A DNA stretch of 64,000 nt from Acinetobacter sp. CS-2. GTDB lineage: Bacteria > Pseudomonadota > Gammaproteobacteria > Pseudomonadales > Moraxellaceae. The notes below the pieces were generated by a model. That model saw nothing but the letters and a program-made list of their open reading frames with translations, did no database searches and was not told the origin of the DNA. The stretch covers positions 1,984,001 to 2,048,000 of the forward strand of contig NZ_CP067019.1 of the NCBI RefSeq assembly GCF_016599715.1, written 5' to 3'. This document shows, in pieces, positions 48,093-56,890 of this stretch. A program made the position numbers and the translations under genes. Each line of letters starts with the position of its first letter. Within the stretch, counting starts at the first letter, position 1.

Positions 48093-49352
48093 GTGAATAA
48101 TATGCTGAATCTGCCCCTTCAAAGTACATCATTTCAAGCCTTGCTGATGATTATGGCAGCAGCATTGGGCTGTGGCTTGCTGATTGGTCTGGAACGTGAA
48201 CGTAGCAAGCAACGTGAAAATCAGCATAGCTTTGCCGGGGTTCGCTCATTCGCAATCTGTGCTCTACTGGGAGCCTTGTGTTTTGCTTTTGGCGATATCT
48301 TTGGCGTGATTGGTGCACTGATTGTTGGTGGTATCGGTATTTTCTCCCTTAAAAATCAGCTGCAAGATCCCGGGGTTACCACCGAACTGGCTTTTGTCAT
48401 GACTTATTTCATTGGTGCGCTGTGTGTGTGGAATATTACGCTAGCTGCCAGTCTCTCTGTGATACTGACCTTCATTTTAATGATGAAACAGTCCATGCAT
48501 GGGATTGCTGGAAAATGGATTACCGGGGCAGAACTTAAAGATGGTGTATTTTTACTGGCCCTAATCTTAATCGCTTTACCGCTGACCCCTGATACGCCTT
48601 TATGGGGCAACGTGCTTAATCCGCATATTATTTTAAAACTGCTCACCCTGATTCTTGTCGTGCAAGCATTGGCACACATTGCCAAACGTTTACTTTCAAG
48701 TAAGAAAGCTCTCATACTTTCTGCAATTGCTTCCGGATTTGTTTCCAGTACAGCAATGATTGCACATTTAGGCATACAAGTACGCAATGAAGAAGCCGAT
48801 GCCAGATCCAATGCAGGTGCAGCACTGATGTCATGTATATCCACTTTGGTACTTTTATTGATTGTGGTAGGAGGAGTCTCCTTAATCTGGCTAAAGCTGC
48901 TGATATTTCCCTCGCTCATTGCCATCAGCATTTTAGCACTGTGTGCTTACTGGCTTTTACGTAAAGCAGGGCCTGTCGAAGAAACAGAACCTGTAGATAG
49001 TGCCATGTTCAGTCTAAAAGAAGCAGCCATTATTGCAGGGACATTAACGGTCATTCAGGCGGGTGTACATGGCCTAGAACTCTTACTGGGTGATTCCGGA
49101 TTAATTGCAGGTACACTACTGGCTTCACTGTTTGAAATTCATGCCGCTGCAGCCGCTGTAGTGATTCAGGGTGAACCGACAAATGCCAGCTTGCTCTATG
49201 CAATGATGTTAGGTCTGGGTGCTCATGCCGTTTCTAAATGCATTAATGCAACCATAAGCGGAGGATTAAAATTTGCACTTTATTTTGCACCGGTACAAAT
49301 TCTGCATATGGCTTTTTTGATCGGTGTACTTTGGTGGCTGGTACAACATTAA
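48093..49352 (+). CDS. MgtC/SapB family membrane protein with DUF4010
   Basis: 419 residues, 11-13 hydrophobic segments. N-terminal MgtC-like four-helix part (LGCGLLIGLERERSKQ, FAGVRSFAICALLG) followed by DUF4010 (TGAELKDGVFLLALILIALPLTPD and ASGFVSSTAMIAHLG). Inner membrane; function of the DUF4010 group is unknown, MgtC relatives affect magnesium and ATP-synthase homeostasis. Starts with GTG at 48093 or ATG at 48102. Its 3' end overlaps the trmO stop by four bases on the other strand. Confidence 0.88.
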   Translation: MNNMLNLPLQSTSFQALLMIMAAALGCGLLIGLERERSKQRENQHSFAGVRSFAICALLGALCFAFGDIFGVIGALIVGGIGIFSLKNQLQDPGVTTELAFVMTYFIGALCVWNITLAASLSVILTFILMMKQSMHGIAGKWITGAELKDGVFLLALILIALPLTPDTPLWGNVLNPHIILKLLTLILVVQALAHIAKRLLSSKKALILSAIASGFVSSTAMIAHLGIQVRNEEADARSNAGAALMSCISTLVLLLIVVGGVSLIWLKLLIFPSLIAISILALCAYWLLRKAGPVEETEPVDSAMFSLKEAAIIAGTLTVIQAGVHGLELLLGDSGLIAGTLLASLFEIHAAAAAVVIQGEPTNASLLYAMMLGLGAHAVSKCINATISGGLKFALYFAPVQILHMAFLIGVLWWLVQH

Positions 49353-50071
49353 GCTGAAAGTTCAACAATTTCTATGACTGTAATGCCATCCAAGTCCACC
49401 CTGAAACTGATATCAAAATCGGAAAACTTCATTTTATAAATCCGCTCCGCATCATTTTGATAAGCCGGCCTTGGATCGAGCGATAAAACCTGTTCCAGTT
49501 CGTTTACAATTTGCGCTGTCAGTGTCTTTTGCTTGAGCAAAGTCTGCTTTTGCCGTTCGGCATTTTCTGTCCAGATCACAGAATTTCGTTCAGGTTCATC
49601 CTGTGCATAACCACTTTGCGCCGTAACGACAGCATCTGAATATTGGATATAAGGTTTAATATCGACAATCGGCGTGCCATCCAGAAGATCGCTCCCTGTC
49701 ACATACACACGTACAGACTTGCCAACTTTTTTCACTGTCTTCAGCTGGACAACGGATAGACCTATCGGTGATGGACGGTACATACTGCGTGTTGCAAATA
49801 CCCCGATTTTTGTATTCCCCCCCAGACGCGGCGGACGAACTTGTGGTCTAAACTTTTGACTTTCCTGCTTATTTTTATTTTCATGAAACTGCCACAACAG
49901 CCAGAGATGACTAAATTCCTCGATTCCTTCAAAAGCCAGTAAATCATTATAAGGTTCAACCATCTCAATATAGGATTCAACCTGTACCAGATTGGGTTGG
50001 CGTGGAATGCCAAATTTTTCTTTATAGGGCGATCTCATATACCCAATTATTGGCATTTTAAGCTCAGTCAT
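49349..50071 (-). CDS. trmO: tRNA (N6-threonylcarbamoyladenosine37-N6)-methyltransferase TrmO
   Basis: Adds a methyl group to ct6A/t6A37 of tRNA-Thr using SAM. 240 residues from MTELKMPIIGYMRSPYKEKFGIP. UPF0066 signatures: FEGIEEFSHLWLLWQFHEN, RPPRLGGNTKIGVFATRSMYRPSPIGLSVV, DLLDGTPIVDIKPYIQYSD. Length matches E. coli (235). Upstream start at 50095 is less likely. Divergent from fpr. Confidence 0.95.
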   Translation of the reverse strand: MTELKMPIIGYMRSPYKEKFGIPRQPNLVQVESYIEMVEPYNDLLAFEGIEEFSHLWLLWQFHENKNKQESQKFRPQVRPPRLGGNTKIGVFATRSMYRPSPIGLSVVQLKTVKKVGKSVRVYVTGSDLLDGTPIVDIKPYIQYSDAVVTAQSGYAQDEPERNSVIWTENAERQKQTLLKQKTLTAQIVNELEQVLSLDPRPAYQNDAERIYKMKFSDFDISFRVDLDGITVIEIVELSA

Positions 50072-50130
50072 AATCACTTTTTCTGATAAGTTCAATTAAA
50101 TATATTCAGTTTATCGAGAATGTTTTTAGA

Positions 50131-50152
50131 TTAGAATAGTAAGCTGTTCTAA
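50131..50152. promoter_or_regulatory. Palindromic candidate operator upstream of fpr
   Basis: TTAGAATA-x6-TGTTCTAA is an inverted repeat with one mismatch, 25 bases before the fpr ATG and between divergent trmO and fpr. It could bind a LysR-type or other redox regulator of fpr. Inference from symmetry and position only. Confidence 0.35.
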
Positions 50153-50176
50153 TTTGATAACTTATTGAGACCTTTA

Positions 50177-50956
50177 ATGGCTGCTTTCAACGTCGAAAAG
50201 ATTACTCACGTCCACCACTGGAATGACACTTTATTCTCTTTTAAAACAACTCGTGATACTGCATTACGTTTTAAAAACGGACAATTTGTGATGATCGGTC
50301 TTGAAGTGAATGGTAAGCCTTTAATGCGCGCTTATTCAATTGCAAGTGCTAACTACGAAGAAGAACTCGAGTTTTTCTCTATTAAAGTTCCAGATGGTCC
50401 TTTAACTTCTATTCTGCAAAAAGTAAAAGTGGGTGACGAAATTCTGGTTTCTAAAAAACCTACAGGTACTTTGGTTCTGGACGATTTGAACCCGGGTAAA
50501 AACTTGTACCTTCTTTCTTCTGGTACTGGTCTTGCTCCATTCCTGTCTGTGATTCGTGACCCTGAAACTTACGAACGTTTCGAAAAAATCATCGTGGTTC
50601 ACGGTACACGTTTTATCTCAGAATTGGCTTACCAAGATTTGATTCTCAACGAAATTCCAAACCATGAATTCTTTGGTGAGTTAGGTGCTAAAGAAAAATT
50701 AGTGTATTACCCAACTGTAACTCGTGAAGAGTTCCATACTCAAGGTCGTGTAACCACTGCCATTGAATCTGGTCAATTGTTCGAAAAAATCGGTCTGCCA
50801 CGTTTCAACCCGGAAACTGACCGTGCCATGCTTTGCGGTAGCCCGGCATTCCTGGACGACGTAGCGGCTCTTCTTGACCAGCATGGTCTAAAAGAATCTC
50901 CACGTATGGGCGTTTTAGGCGACTACGTAATTGAACGTGCATTCGTTGAAAAATAA
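50177..50956 (+). CDS. fpr: Ferredoxin-NADP reductase
   Basis: 259 residues; moves electrons between NADPH and ferredoxin or flavodoxin, part of oxidative stress and Fe-S repair. FAD-binding MRAYSIASANYEEE (RxYS), NADP domain LSSGTGLAPFLSVIRDPE and CGSPAFLDD with the C-terminal GDYVIERAFVEK typical of the bacterial subclass I. Start at the ATG at 50177; the frame reaches a TTG at 50165. A palindrome upstream could be an operator. Followed by a strong terminator. Confidence 0.96.
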   Translation: MAAFNVEKITHVHHWNDTLFSFKTTRDTALRFKNGQFVMIGLEVNGKPLMRAYSIASANYEEELEFFSIKVPDGPLTSILQKVKVGDEILVSKKPTGTLVLDDLNPGKNLYLLSSGTGLAPFLSVIRDPETYERFEKIIVVHGTRFISELAYQDLILNEIPNHEFFGELGAKEKLVYYPTVTREEFHTQGRVTTAIESGQLFEKIGLPRFNPETDRAMLCGSPAFLDDVAALLDQHGLKESPRMGVLGDYVIERAFVEK

Positions 50957-50965
50957 GATTCCTTG

Positions 50966-51005
50966 AATCTAAAAAACCGAGCTTAGTAGCTCGGTTTTTT
51001 AGATT
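50966..51005. terminator. Bidirectional terminator after fpr
   Basis: An 18 bp perfect stem (50966-50983, 50988-51005) with loop TAGT and A/T-rich outer half between converging genes. Confidence 0.9.
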
Positions 51006-51016
51006 TTTTCCTTTAA

Positions 51017-51652
51017 TTACTCAGATGCATGTACAAAAGGCTTATTCTCTTTGCGCTCTTGTAAAGATTTTTGAATGACTTGATATCCTGCTGTTAAACC
51101 TAAACTTGCCATAATTAAAGCGACGACAATATCAGGCCACATGCTCCCTGTACCAAACACACCGACGGCAGCCAAAATCACCGCGACATTACCAATGGCA
51201 TCATTACGGCTACACAGCCAGACCGACTGCATATTTGAATCACCATCACGAAAGGCATATAAAATCACTGCCGCAGTGACATTGGCAATTAAAGCAAGCA
51301 GACCAATTGCCCCCATAGTCATGGCTTCAGGCGGAATACCTTGTAGATAGGCATAAATAGCTTTACCCATAACCACGAAACCAAACAGCGTCATGGTCGC
51401 GCCTTTTAACAACGCCACCGTAGCACGCCAGTATAGGCTTGCACCCAATACGGCAAGTGATACCCCATAGTTCACCGCATCCCCAAAGAAATCGAGTGCA
51501 TCTGCCCACAATGCCGATGAATGGGCATATGCTCCTCCAATCAATTCTACGATAAACATCACAATATTAATAATGAGCGCAATCCACAAAGCAGTCCGAA
51601 ATTTACTATGTGGCTTTTGCGGTGCAGGTTCATGACTGCAAGTACATGCCAT
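51017..51652 (-). CDS. Cation diffusion facilitator, short form
   Basis: 211 residues with six hydrophobic segments and no cytoplasmic C-terminal metal-binding domain. The CDF pattern is visible: ALIINIVMFIVELIGGAYA, SSALWADALDFFGDAVNYG (metal site in helix 2) and WLCSRNDAIGNVAVILAA (helix 5). The N-terminal MACTCSHEPAPQKPHSK adds Cys and His residues. Exports a divalent metal ion; which one is unknown. Paired divergently with a MerR regulator, whose operator has a 19-base spacer, so metal-induced expression is likely. Confidence 0.88.
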   Translation of the reverse strand: MACTCSHEPAPQKPHSKFRTALWIALIINIVMFIVELIGGAYAHSSALWADALDFFGDAVNYGVSLAVLGASLYWRATVALLKGATMTLFGFVVMGKAIYAYLQGIPPEAMTMGAIGLLALIANVTAAVILYAFRDGDSNMQSVWLCSRNDAIGNVAVILAAVGVFGTGSMWPDIVVALIMASLGLTAGYQVIQKSLQERKENKPFVHASE

Positions 51653-51701
51653 TTTTCACCACCTCTATGACTTTATTTAAAACCTTGTTTGTATTATTGT
51701 T

Positions 51702-51732
51702 ATTCAAAACTATGGAGTAACTCCAAGGTCAA
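51702..51732 (-). promoter_or_regulatory. MerR-type promoter of the CDF transporter
   Basis: On the minus strand TTGACC (51727-51732) and TTGAAT (51702-51707) are 19 bases apart, and the spacer contains the dyad CTTGGAG-TTA-CTCCATAG. A 19-base spacer with a centred dyad is the hallmark of MerR-activated metal promoters. Confidence 0.8.
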
Positions 51733-51734
51733 GC

Positions 51735-52163
51735 ATGAATACACCTAAATATTATTTAATTAAAGAATTAGCCAATAAAACCCAGCTCAGCACTGACACG
51801 ATCCGTTTTTATGAGAAGAAAAATCTGCTCCAACCCAGCTTTCGTGGCGACAATAATTATCGCTATTATGATGAAAATACATTCAAACGACTGATGTTTA
51901 TTAAACGCTGTCGCACGCTCGATATTTCACTCAGCGAGATTGAAGCCTTGCTTGAACTAGAACAGCAGCCCTCGCAAAGCTGCCATGCAGTGAATCAGCT
52001 AATTGAACAACATATTGAACAAGTTACTGATAAAATTATAGAATTACAAAAATTTCAACAACAGCTCATCCAGCTACGCGCCTCTTGCAGTAGCACCAAA
52101 ACCATTGACAGTTGCCAGATTTTAAAACAACTCGAAGCCGAAAATAAGGAAATATCCAACTAA
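51735..52163 (+). CDS. MerR family metal-responsive regulator
   Basis: 142 residues. MerR HTH (about 5-72: LIKELANKTQLSTDTIRFYEKKNLL, NNYRYYDENTFKRLMFIKRCR), dimerisation helix, and C-terminal cysteines at CHAVNQ, ASCSS and SCQIL that may bind metal, as in CadR/ZntR. AAGG lies seven bases before the ATG, inside the operator region, so the regulator probably represses itself. Metal specificity not readable from sequence. Confidence 0.9.
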   Translation: MNTPKYYLIKELANKTQLSTDTIRFYEKKNLLQPSFRGDNNYRYYDENTFKRLMFIKRCRTLDISLSEIEALLELEQQPSQSCHAVNQLIEQHIEQVTDKIIELQKFQQQLIQLRASCSSTKTIDSCQILKQLEAENKEISN

Positions 52164-52234
52164 TTTACTGGGTTGAATCTAATTTTTAAATCCATACAAT
52201 TAAGCCATATTTTTAATATGCCTTTAATTTTGTC

Positions 52235-53635
52235 ATGAGCATTACTCACGTTACAGAACTTCTTTCACCTGCCGGCTCACTAAAAAACATGCGCTATGCT
52301 TTTGCCTATGGTGCCGATGCGGTATATGCAGGTCAGCCACGTTATAGTTTACGTGTGCGTAACAATGCTTTTGATCATGACAATCTGGCCATTGGCATTG
52401 CCGAGGCACACGCTTTAGGTAAAAAGTTTTATGTGGTGGTGAACATTCAACCGCATAACTCCAAGTTAAAAAACTTCATTCGTGACCTGGAACCAGTGGT
52501 TGCCATGAATCCGGATGCACTGATTATGTCTGACCCGGGTCTGATTATGATGGTGCGTGAACATTTTCCCGACATGCCTGTACATCTGTCTGTACAAGCC
52601 AATGCCGTGAACTGGGCAACAGTCAAATTCTGGAAAAACATGGGTCTGACTCGTGTCATTCTGTCACGTGAACTTTCTATCGAAGAAATTGAAGAAATTA
52701 AAAATAATGTCCCAGACATGGAAATTGAAGTTTTCGTGCATGGTGCATTATGTATGGCTTATTCCGGTCGTTGCTTACTTTCTGGCTATATGAATAAACG
52801 TGATGCTAATCAAGGCGCCTGCACCAATGCCTGTCGCTGGGACTATAAAATTCACGAAGCAGCTGAAGATGAAACTGGAGATGTGATTCCAGTTCAACAA
52901 ATTGAAGAATCATCATCATGCTGCAAAAACAAAGATGCCGATGAGCAACACGCCCTAGAACAACACCAATTTGGCGAGCCGGTTTTATTACAACGCAATG
53001 AAGAAGACATGTTTGCAGCTGAAGAAGACGAACATGGCACCTACTTCATGAACTCTAAAGATTTGCGTGCGGTACAGCATGTCGACCGTTTAACCAAAAT
53101 GGGCATTCATTCCTTAAAAATTGAAGGTCGTACCAAATCATATTTCTACTGCGCGCGTACTGCACAGATCTACCGTAAAGCGATTGATGATGCGCTAGAG
53201 GGTAAACCGTTTGATCCATCCCTGATGACTCAGCTGGAAGGCCTGGCGAATCGTGGTTATACCGAAGGTTTCCTGCGTCGTCATGTACATACTGAATATC
53301 AAAATTATGAAACCGGTTCATCGCGTTTTGACCATCAGCAATTTGTTGGTGAAGTATTAGAGCGTAACGGTGACTATATCAAGATTGAAGTAAAAAACCG
53401 TTTTGTGGTGGGTGACTCGCTTGAGCTGATGACCACTTCAGGCAATATCACTTTTACTTTAACAGAAATGAAAGATAAAAAAGGTAACCTGATTGAAGAT
53501 GCCAAAGGTTCAGGCCATGTCGTGGATATTCCTGTTCCTGCGGATGTAGATATGAACTATGCCCTGTTGATTCGCAACTTACCGAATTCAACAGCAGATA
53601 TTTCAGCATCTTCTTTGGCTTATCAAGCCATCTAG
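52235..53635 (+). CDS. trhP: Prephenate-dependent tRNA uridine-34 hydroxylase TrhP (U32 family)
   Basis: 466 residues, the former YegQ. TrhP makes 5-hydroxyuridine at U34 of several tRNAs, using a prephenate-derived cofactor. U32 peptidase-like sequence: LLSPAGSLKNMRYAFAYGADAVY, VHGALCMAYSGRCLLSGY and GACTNACRW with the cysteines proposed to hold a [4Fe-4S] cluster, then HGTYFMNSKDLRA and KIEGRTKSYFYCARTAQIYRKAIDDA. A Cys-Cys, His, Asp-rich insert at about 225-255 is species-specific in detail. The YfhL ferredoxin gene follows 14 bases later. Confidence 0.95.
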   Translation: MSITHVTELLSPAGSLKNMRYAFAYGADAVYAGQPRYSLRVRNNAFDHDNLAIGIAEAHALGKKFYVVVNIQPHNSKLKNFIRDLEPVVAMNPDALIMSDPGLIMMVREHFPDMPVHLSVQANAVNWATVKFWKNMGLTRVILSRELSIEEIEEIKNNVPDMEIEVFVHGALCMAYSGRCLLSGYMNKRDANQGACTNACRWDYKIHEAAEDETGDVIPVQQIEESSSCCKNKDADEQHALEQHQFGEPVLLQRNEEDMFAAEEDEHGTYFMNSKDLRAVQHVDRLTKMGIHSLKIEGRTKSYFYCARTAQIYRKAIDDALEGKPFDPSLMTQLEGLANRGYTEGFLRRHVHTEYQNYETGSSRFDHQQFVGEVLERNGDYIKIEVKNRFVVGDSLELMTTSGNITFTLTEMKDKKGNLIEDAKGSGHVVDIPVPADVDMNYALLIRNLPNSTADISASSLAYQAI

Positions 53636-53649
53636 TTTGAGAGATCAGG

Positions 53650-53904
53650 ATGGCTTTACTGATTACCGATAAATGTATCAACTGCGATATGTGTTTGCCT
53701 GAATGTCCGAATGAGGCCATTTATGAGGGTGACAAGGTGTATGAAATTGATGTGAAGCGCTGTACAGAATGTGTCGGCTTTTATGAGCACCAAACCTGTA
53801 TAGCCGTGTGTCCAATTGAGTGCATTATTCCGCATCCTGAACATGTGGAAACGCAAGAACAGTTGATTCAGAAGTTTAAGAGCTTGAATTTATTCAAATC
53901 TTAA
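53650..53904 (+). CDS. YfhL family 2[4Fe-4S] ferredoxin
   Basis: 84 residues. First cluster CINCDMCLPEC with CP, second CTECVGFYEHQTCIAVC then CP, the longer spacing that marks YfhL/Fdx-type ferredoxins. Follows trhP by 14 bases with GAGAGATCAGG before the start; E. coli YfhL is needed for TrhP-dependent tRNA hydroxylation, so this pair is a functional unit. Confidence 0.95.
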   Translation: MALLITDKCINCDMCLPECPNEAIYEGDKVYEIDVKRCTECVGFYEHQTCIAVCPIECIIPHPEHVETQEQLIQKFKSLNLFKS

Positions 53905-54024
53905 AAATATTTGAAAATGGCATATAACTTGCTTAATTAAATTTAAAAAGCTTGGGGAAAGAACAATAAAAAAGCAAAACAAAAAATGCAGAAGAACAGA
54001 ATAACCATGGAAATGGTCATAATA

Positions 54025-54058
54025 AAAAAAGGAACCCAGAGTTAGCATGCTGAGTTCC
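54025..54058 (-). terminator. Minus-strand terminator-like hairpin
   Basis: Stem GGAACTCAG/CTGGGTTCC with one G-T pair, followed by seven T on the minus strand. It lies after the ahpF terminator and may be a backup. The rest of 53905-54091 shows no gene. Confidence 0.55.
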
Positions 54059-54091
54059 TATAAACAGGGTAAAACAAAAACTTGGGGAACT

Positions 54092-54134
54092 AAAGCCAAA
54101 GTGTCTATGTTTACATAGCCACTTTGGCTTTTTT
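54092..54134. terminator. Terminator of ahpF
   Basis: A 12 bp stem AAAGCCAAAGTG/CACTTTGGCTTT with an inner hairpin in the loop and A/T flanks, directly behind the ahpF stop. Confidence 0.85.
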
Positions 54135-54136
54135 AA

Positions 54137-55702
54137 TTACTGTCCCGAACGGATAATGTAATCAAAGGCAGATAGCGATGCCTTGGCACCTTCACCTGTA
54201 GCAATGATGATTTGCTTGTACGGCACGGTAGTACAGTCACCGGCAGCAAACACACCCTTGACATTGGTTTCATTGCGCTCGTTAATCACGATCTCGCCAC
54301 GATTGGTCAGTTCAACAGCTGTTTCTTTCAGGAAGTCCGTGTTTGGCAACAAACCGATCTGTACAAAAATTCCCGCCAGTTCAATCGTATGTTCTTCATC
54401 CGTTGCACGGTCCTTGTATTTCAGTGCAGTGACCTGTGAACCATCACCGACTACTTCAGTCGACAGCGCATTCTTGATCACGGTGGTATTTGGCAAGCTG
54501 TTGAGCTTGTCTTGAAGCACCTGATCGGCACGCAGTTTGGTATCGAACTCCACCAAAGTTACATGCTCGACAATCCCGGCCAGGTCAATCGCAGCTTCCA
54601 CACCCGAGTTACCGCCACCAATCACCGCAACGCGTTTGCCTTTAAACAGTGGGCCATCACAGTGCGGACAGTATGCTACACCACGGGTTTTGTATTCCTG
54701 CTCACCCGGAACGTTCATCTCTCTCCAGCGTGCACCAGTCGATAGAATGATGGTTTTCGATTCTAACTTCGCGCCATTTTCCAAAGTGACTTCAACTAGG
54801 CCATTCGCCGTTTCATCTGCACCTTTAATGTTAGCAACACGTTGCAGGTTCATGATGTCCACACCATACTCACGTACATGCGCTTCCATTTCGGCGGCAA
54901 ATTTCGGACCCTGGGTTTTCTGTACGGAAGTGAAGTTTTCAATGTCCATGGTATCCATGACCTGACCGCCCATGCGCTCCGCCACGATTCCGGTTTTAAT
55001 GCCTTTACGCGCCGCATAAATCGCTGCGGTGTTGCCGGCAGGGCCGCCACCAATCACCAGTACATCAAACGCGTCTTTGGCATTTAACTTGGCGGCGTCT
55101 TTGGCTGCAGAATTGCTGTCCAGTTTGGCAATGATCTCTTCCAGGGTCATACGGCCCTGACCGATGTGGGCGTTGTCCTGGAACACCATTGGTACCGCCA
55201 TGATCTTGCGCTGTTCCACTTCATCCTGGAAGAAAGCACCGTCAATCATGGTGGCCGTGGTGCCTGGGTTATAGATCGCGATAAGGTTTAGAGCCTGTAC
55301 CACGTCCGGACAGTTATGGCAGCTGAGCGAGACAAACACTTCAAAATCAGCTGTTAAATTTAAACCCTTGATCTGTGCCAGGACTTCATCTGACACTTTT
55401 GGGGCATAACCTGACACTTGTAACAAGGCCAGAATCAGGGTGGTAAATTCATGTCCCATCGGCAAGCCGGCAAAGAAGACACGCGGTTCTTCACCTTGTT
55501 TTGCCACCCCAAAGCTTGGGGCACGTTTATTTGTACCGTCGAAGCGTGCAGTGACTAAATCAGATAAGGCTGCAACTTCAGTCACCAGTTCTTTAATCTT
55601 GTCAGACTTATCTGAAGCATCCAAAGTCGCGACCAGTTCAATCGGGCCTTCCAGACGTTCCAAGAGTGTTTTAAGTTGTGCTGAAGTATTTTGGTCTAAC
55701 AT
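54137..55702 (-). CDS. ahpF: Alkyl hydroperoxide reductase subunit F
   Basis: A 521-residue NADH-dependent flavoprotein disulfide reductase that recycles AhpC for peroxide breakdown. N-terminal thioredoxin-fold pair with [14 protein letters not shown]-binding [19 protein letters not shown], the redox-active pair in [14 protein letters not shown] domain [17 protein letters not shown] and C-terminal [25 protein letters not shown]. Start [11 protein letters not shown] at 55702 has GGAG nine bases before; the frame reaches 55717. ahpC is not adjacent. A TATAAT-like box at 55790-55795 may be the promoter. Confidence 0.97.
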   Translation of the reverse strand: MLDQNTSAQLKTLLERLEGPIELVATLDASDKSDKIKELVTEVAALSDLVTARFDGTNKRAPSFGVAKQGEEPRVFFAGLPMGHEFTTLILALLQVSGYAPKVSDEVLAQIKGLNLTADFEVFVSLSCHNCPDVVQALNLIAIYNPGTTATMIDGAFFQDEVEQRKIMAVPMVFQDNAHIGQGRMTLEEIIAKLDSNSAAKDAAKLNAKDAFDVLVIGGGPAGNTAAIYAARKGIKTGIVAERMGGQVMDTMDIENFTSVQKTQGPKFAAEMEAHVREYGVDIMNLQRVANIKGADETANGLVEVTLENGAKLESKTIILSTGARWREMNVPGEQEYKTRGVAYCPHCDGPLFKGKRVAVIGGGNSGVEAAIDLAGIVEHVTLVEFDTKLRADQVLQDKLNSLPNTTVIKNALSTEVVGDGSQVTALKYKDRATDEEHTIELAGIFVQIGLLPNTDFLKETAVELTNRGEIVINERNETNVKGVFAAGDCTTVPYKQIIIATGEGAKASLSAFDYIIRSGQ

Positions 55703-55924
55703 GGCTAACGTCTCCAAGGGAGTAAATGCTGATTTAATAAAGCTATAGTAGAATAAATATTTAAATAGGTAAAACAGTTTGTTTTTATGATTATAATCGA
55801 AATATTAAATTAAATAAGTTTTACCCTGTTTTGGTCTATCCTGCTCTTCAGCATTGCCTGAATCATCTCACTAAAAGAAGGCATCAAAAATAATAAAAGC
55901 CCATTCCAGGGCTTTTGAAATGCA

Positions 55925-56848
55925 TCATTTAAGCTGCATACGCTGCTCAACTCTGAAGATCCGCCTTTTTAAATACTGCGACAGCAGCAGTAGAATTGCA
56001 CTTAACATTCCGAACAGTATGGAAGCAGCAATAATCAAAATTTGCACCACTGAACTCATCTGCTCTGCCTGAGTCACCTGTCTGGAAACAATTTTTGCCA
56101 TTGGCGTTAGACTTTGCCCATAAAGCTGATACTGCATGGTCCAGAGCTGTTCAGGCTTAAAACCATATTCAAAAAAATCAGGATCTGTTTTTTCCGCTTT
56201 AACCAGAGCTAAAACTTGTGGAATAGCCGCATCCTTATCCACTGGTTGATGTAGTAATGCTGTCTGAGCCAGCAGATAAGCTTTGACTGGCTCATCGACT
56301 TCACTACGCTGTAAATATTGTGCCAGCTCGCTTTGCTGAATATTTTTATCATAGTTAATCGCTTCCCTATAAGCATCATTCTCTTTATTATTTAAATCAT
56401 ATTGCCGATAGGTCAGACCTGACCACAGCACAATAAAAGCAATCAACCAGCCGACAAACTTCAAAATAAAAGACTGAAAACGGACATAGAAGAAACGGAT
56501 TTTTTTCAAAAAATGAATGACAAAAAATGCGCCCATAAAAGAAACGAACAGCTTTAGAATCAGCCAGCCAAACCATGACAACAGGTTACTAAAATAATCC
56601 CGATGCTGGCCAAGTTCAGTAAGGTTTGCATCTACACTGAGCGGTATATGCAATTGTTTCAGTTCCGTCGTAATACCGAAAAAACTATAGACAAAATCAT
56701 GCTGTAGAAAAAAAGCCACCACTGAAGCAAGGAAAATGGTGCTGCTGGTGATCGCCCATAACATCACATTGCGTTGACGCTTCTTTAGCATCACCACACC
56801 ATTTTCGATCTGTTGCGAATTCACAGCATATTCATCCAAGGGAGGCAA
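55925..56848 (-). CDS. Multi-pass membrane protein, third gene of the TelA unit
   Basis: 307 residues with hydrophobic segments at about 29-50, 90-120, 132-152 and 272-292 and a soluble domain between the third and fourth (about 160-265). No family recognised. It starts 42 bases after the TelA stop, so the three genes 58833-55925 form one unit, and its products likely act at the membrane with TelA. Function unknown. Confidence 0.7.
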   Translation of the reverse strand: MPPLDEYAVNSQQIENGVVMLKKRQRNVMLWAITSSTIFLASVVAFFLQHDFVYSFFGITTELKQLHIPLSVDANLTELGQHRDYFSNLLSWFGWLILKLFVSFMGAFFVIHFLKKIRFFYVRFQSFILKFVGWLIAFIVLWSGLTYRQYDLNNKENDAYREAINYDKNIQQSELAQYLQRSEVDEPVKAYLLAQTALLHQPVDKDAAIPQVLALVKAEKTDPDFFEYGFKPEQLWTMQYQLYGQSLTPMAKIVSRQVTQAEQMSSVVQILIIAASILFGMLSAILLLLSQYLKRRIFRVEQRMQLK

Positions 56849-56890
56849 ACGCTTTCTCCTAAAGTGCTGGCAATGAACTTAAACGAATAG

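Noticed and set aside
54537..54965. 142-codon plus-strand frame in ahpF
   Set aside because: Shadow frame on the opposite strand of a well-conserved gene.
55740..55860. OxyR site upstream of ahpF
   Set aside because: ATAG-like pieces occur, but spacing does not fit the four-element OxyR motif well enough to call.
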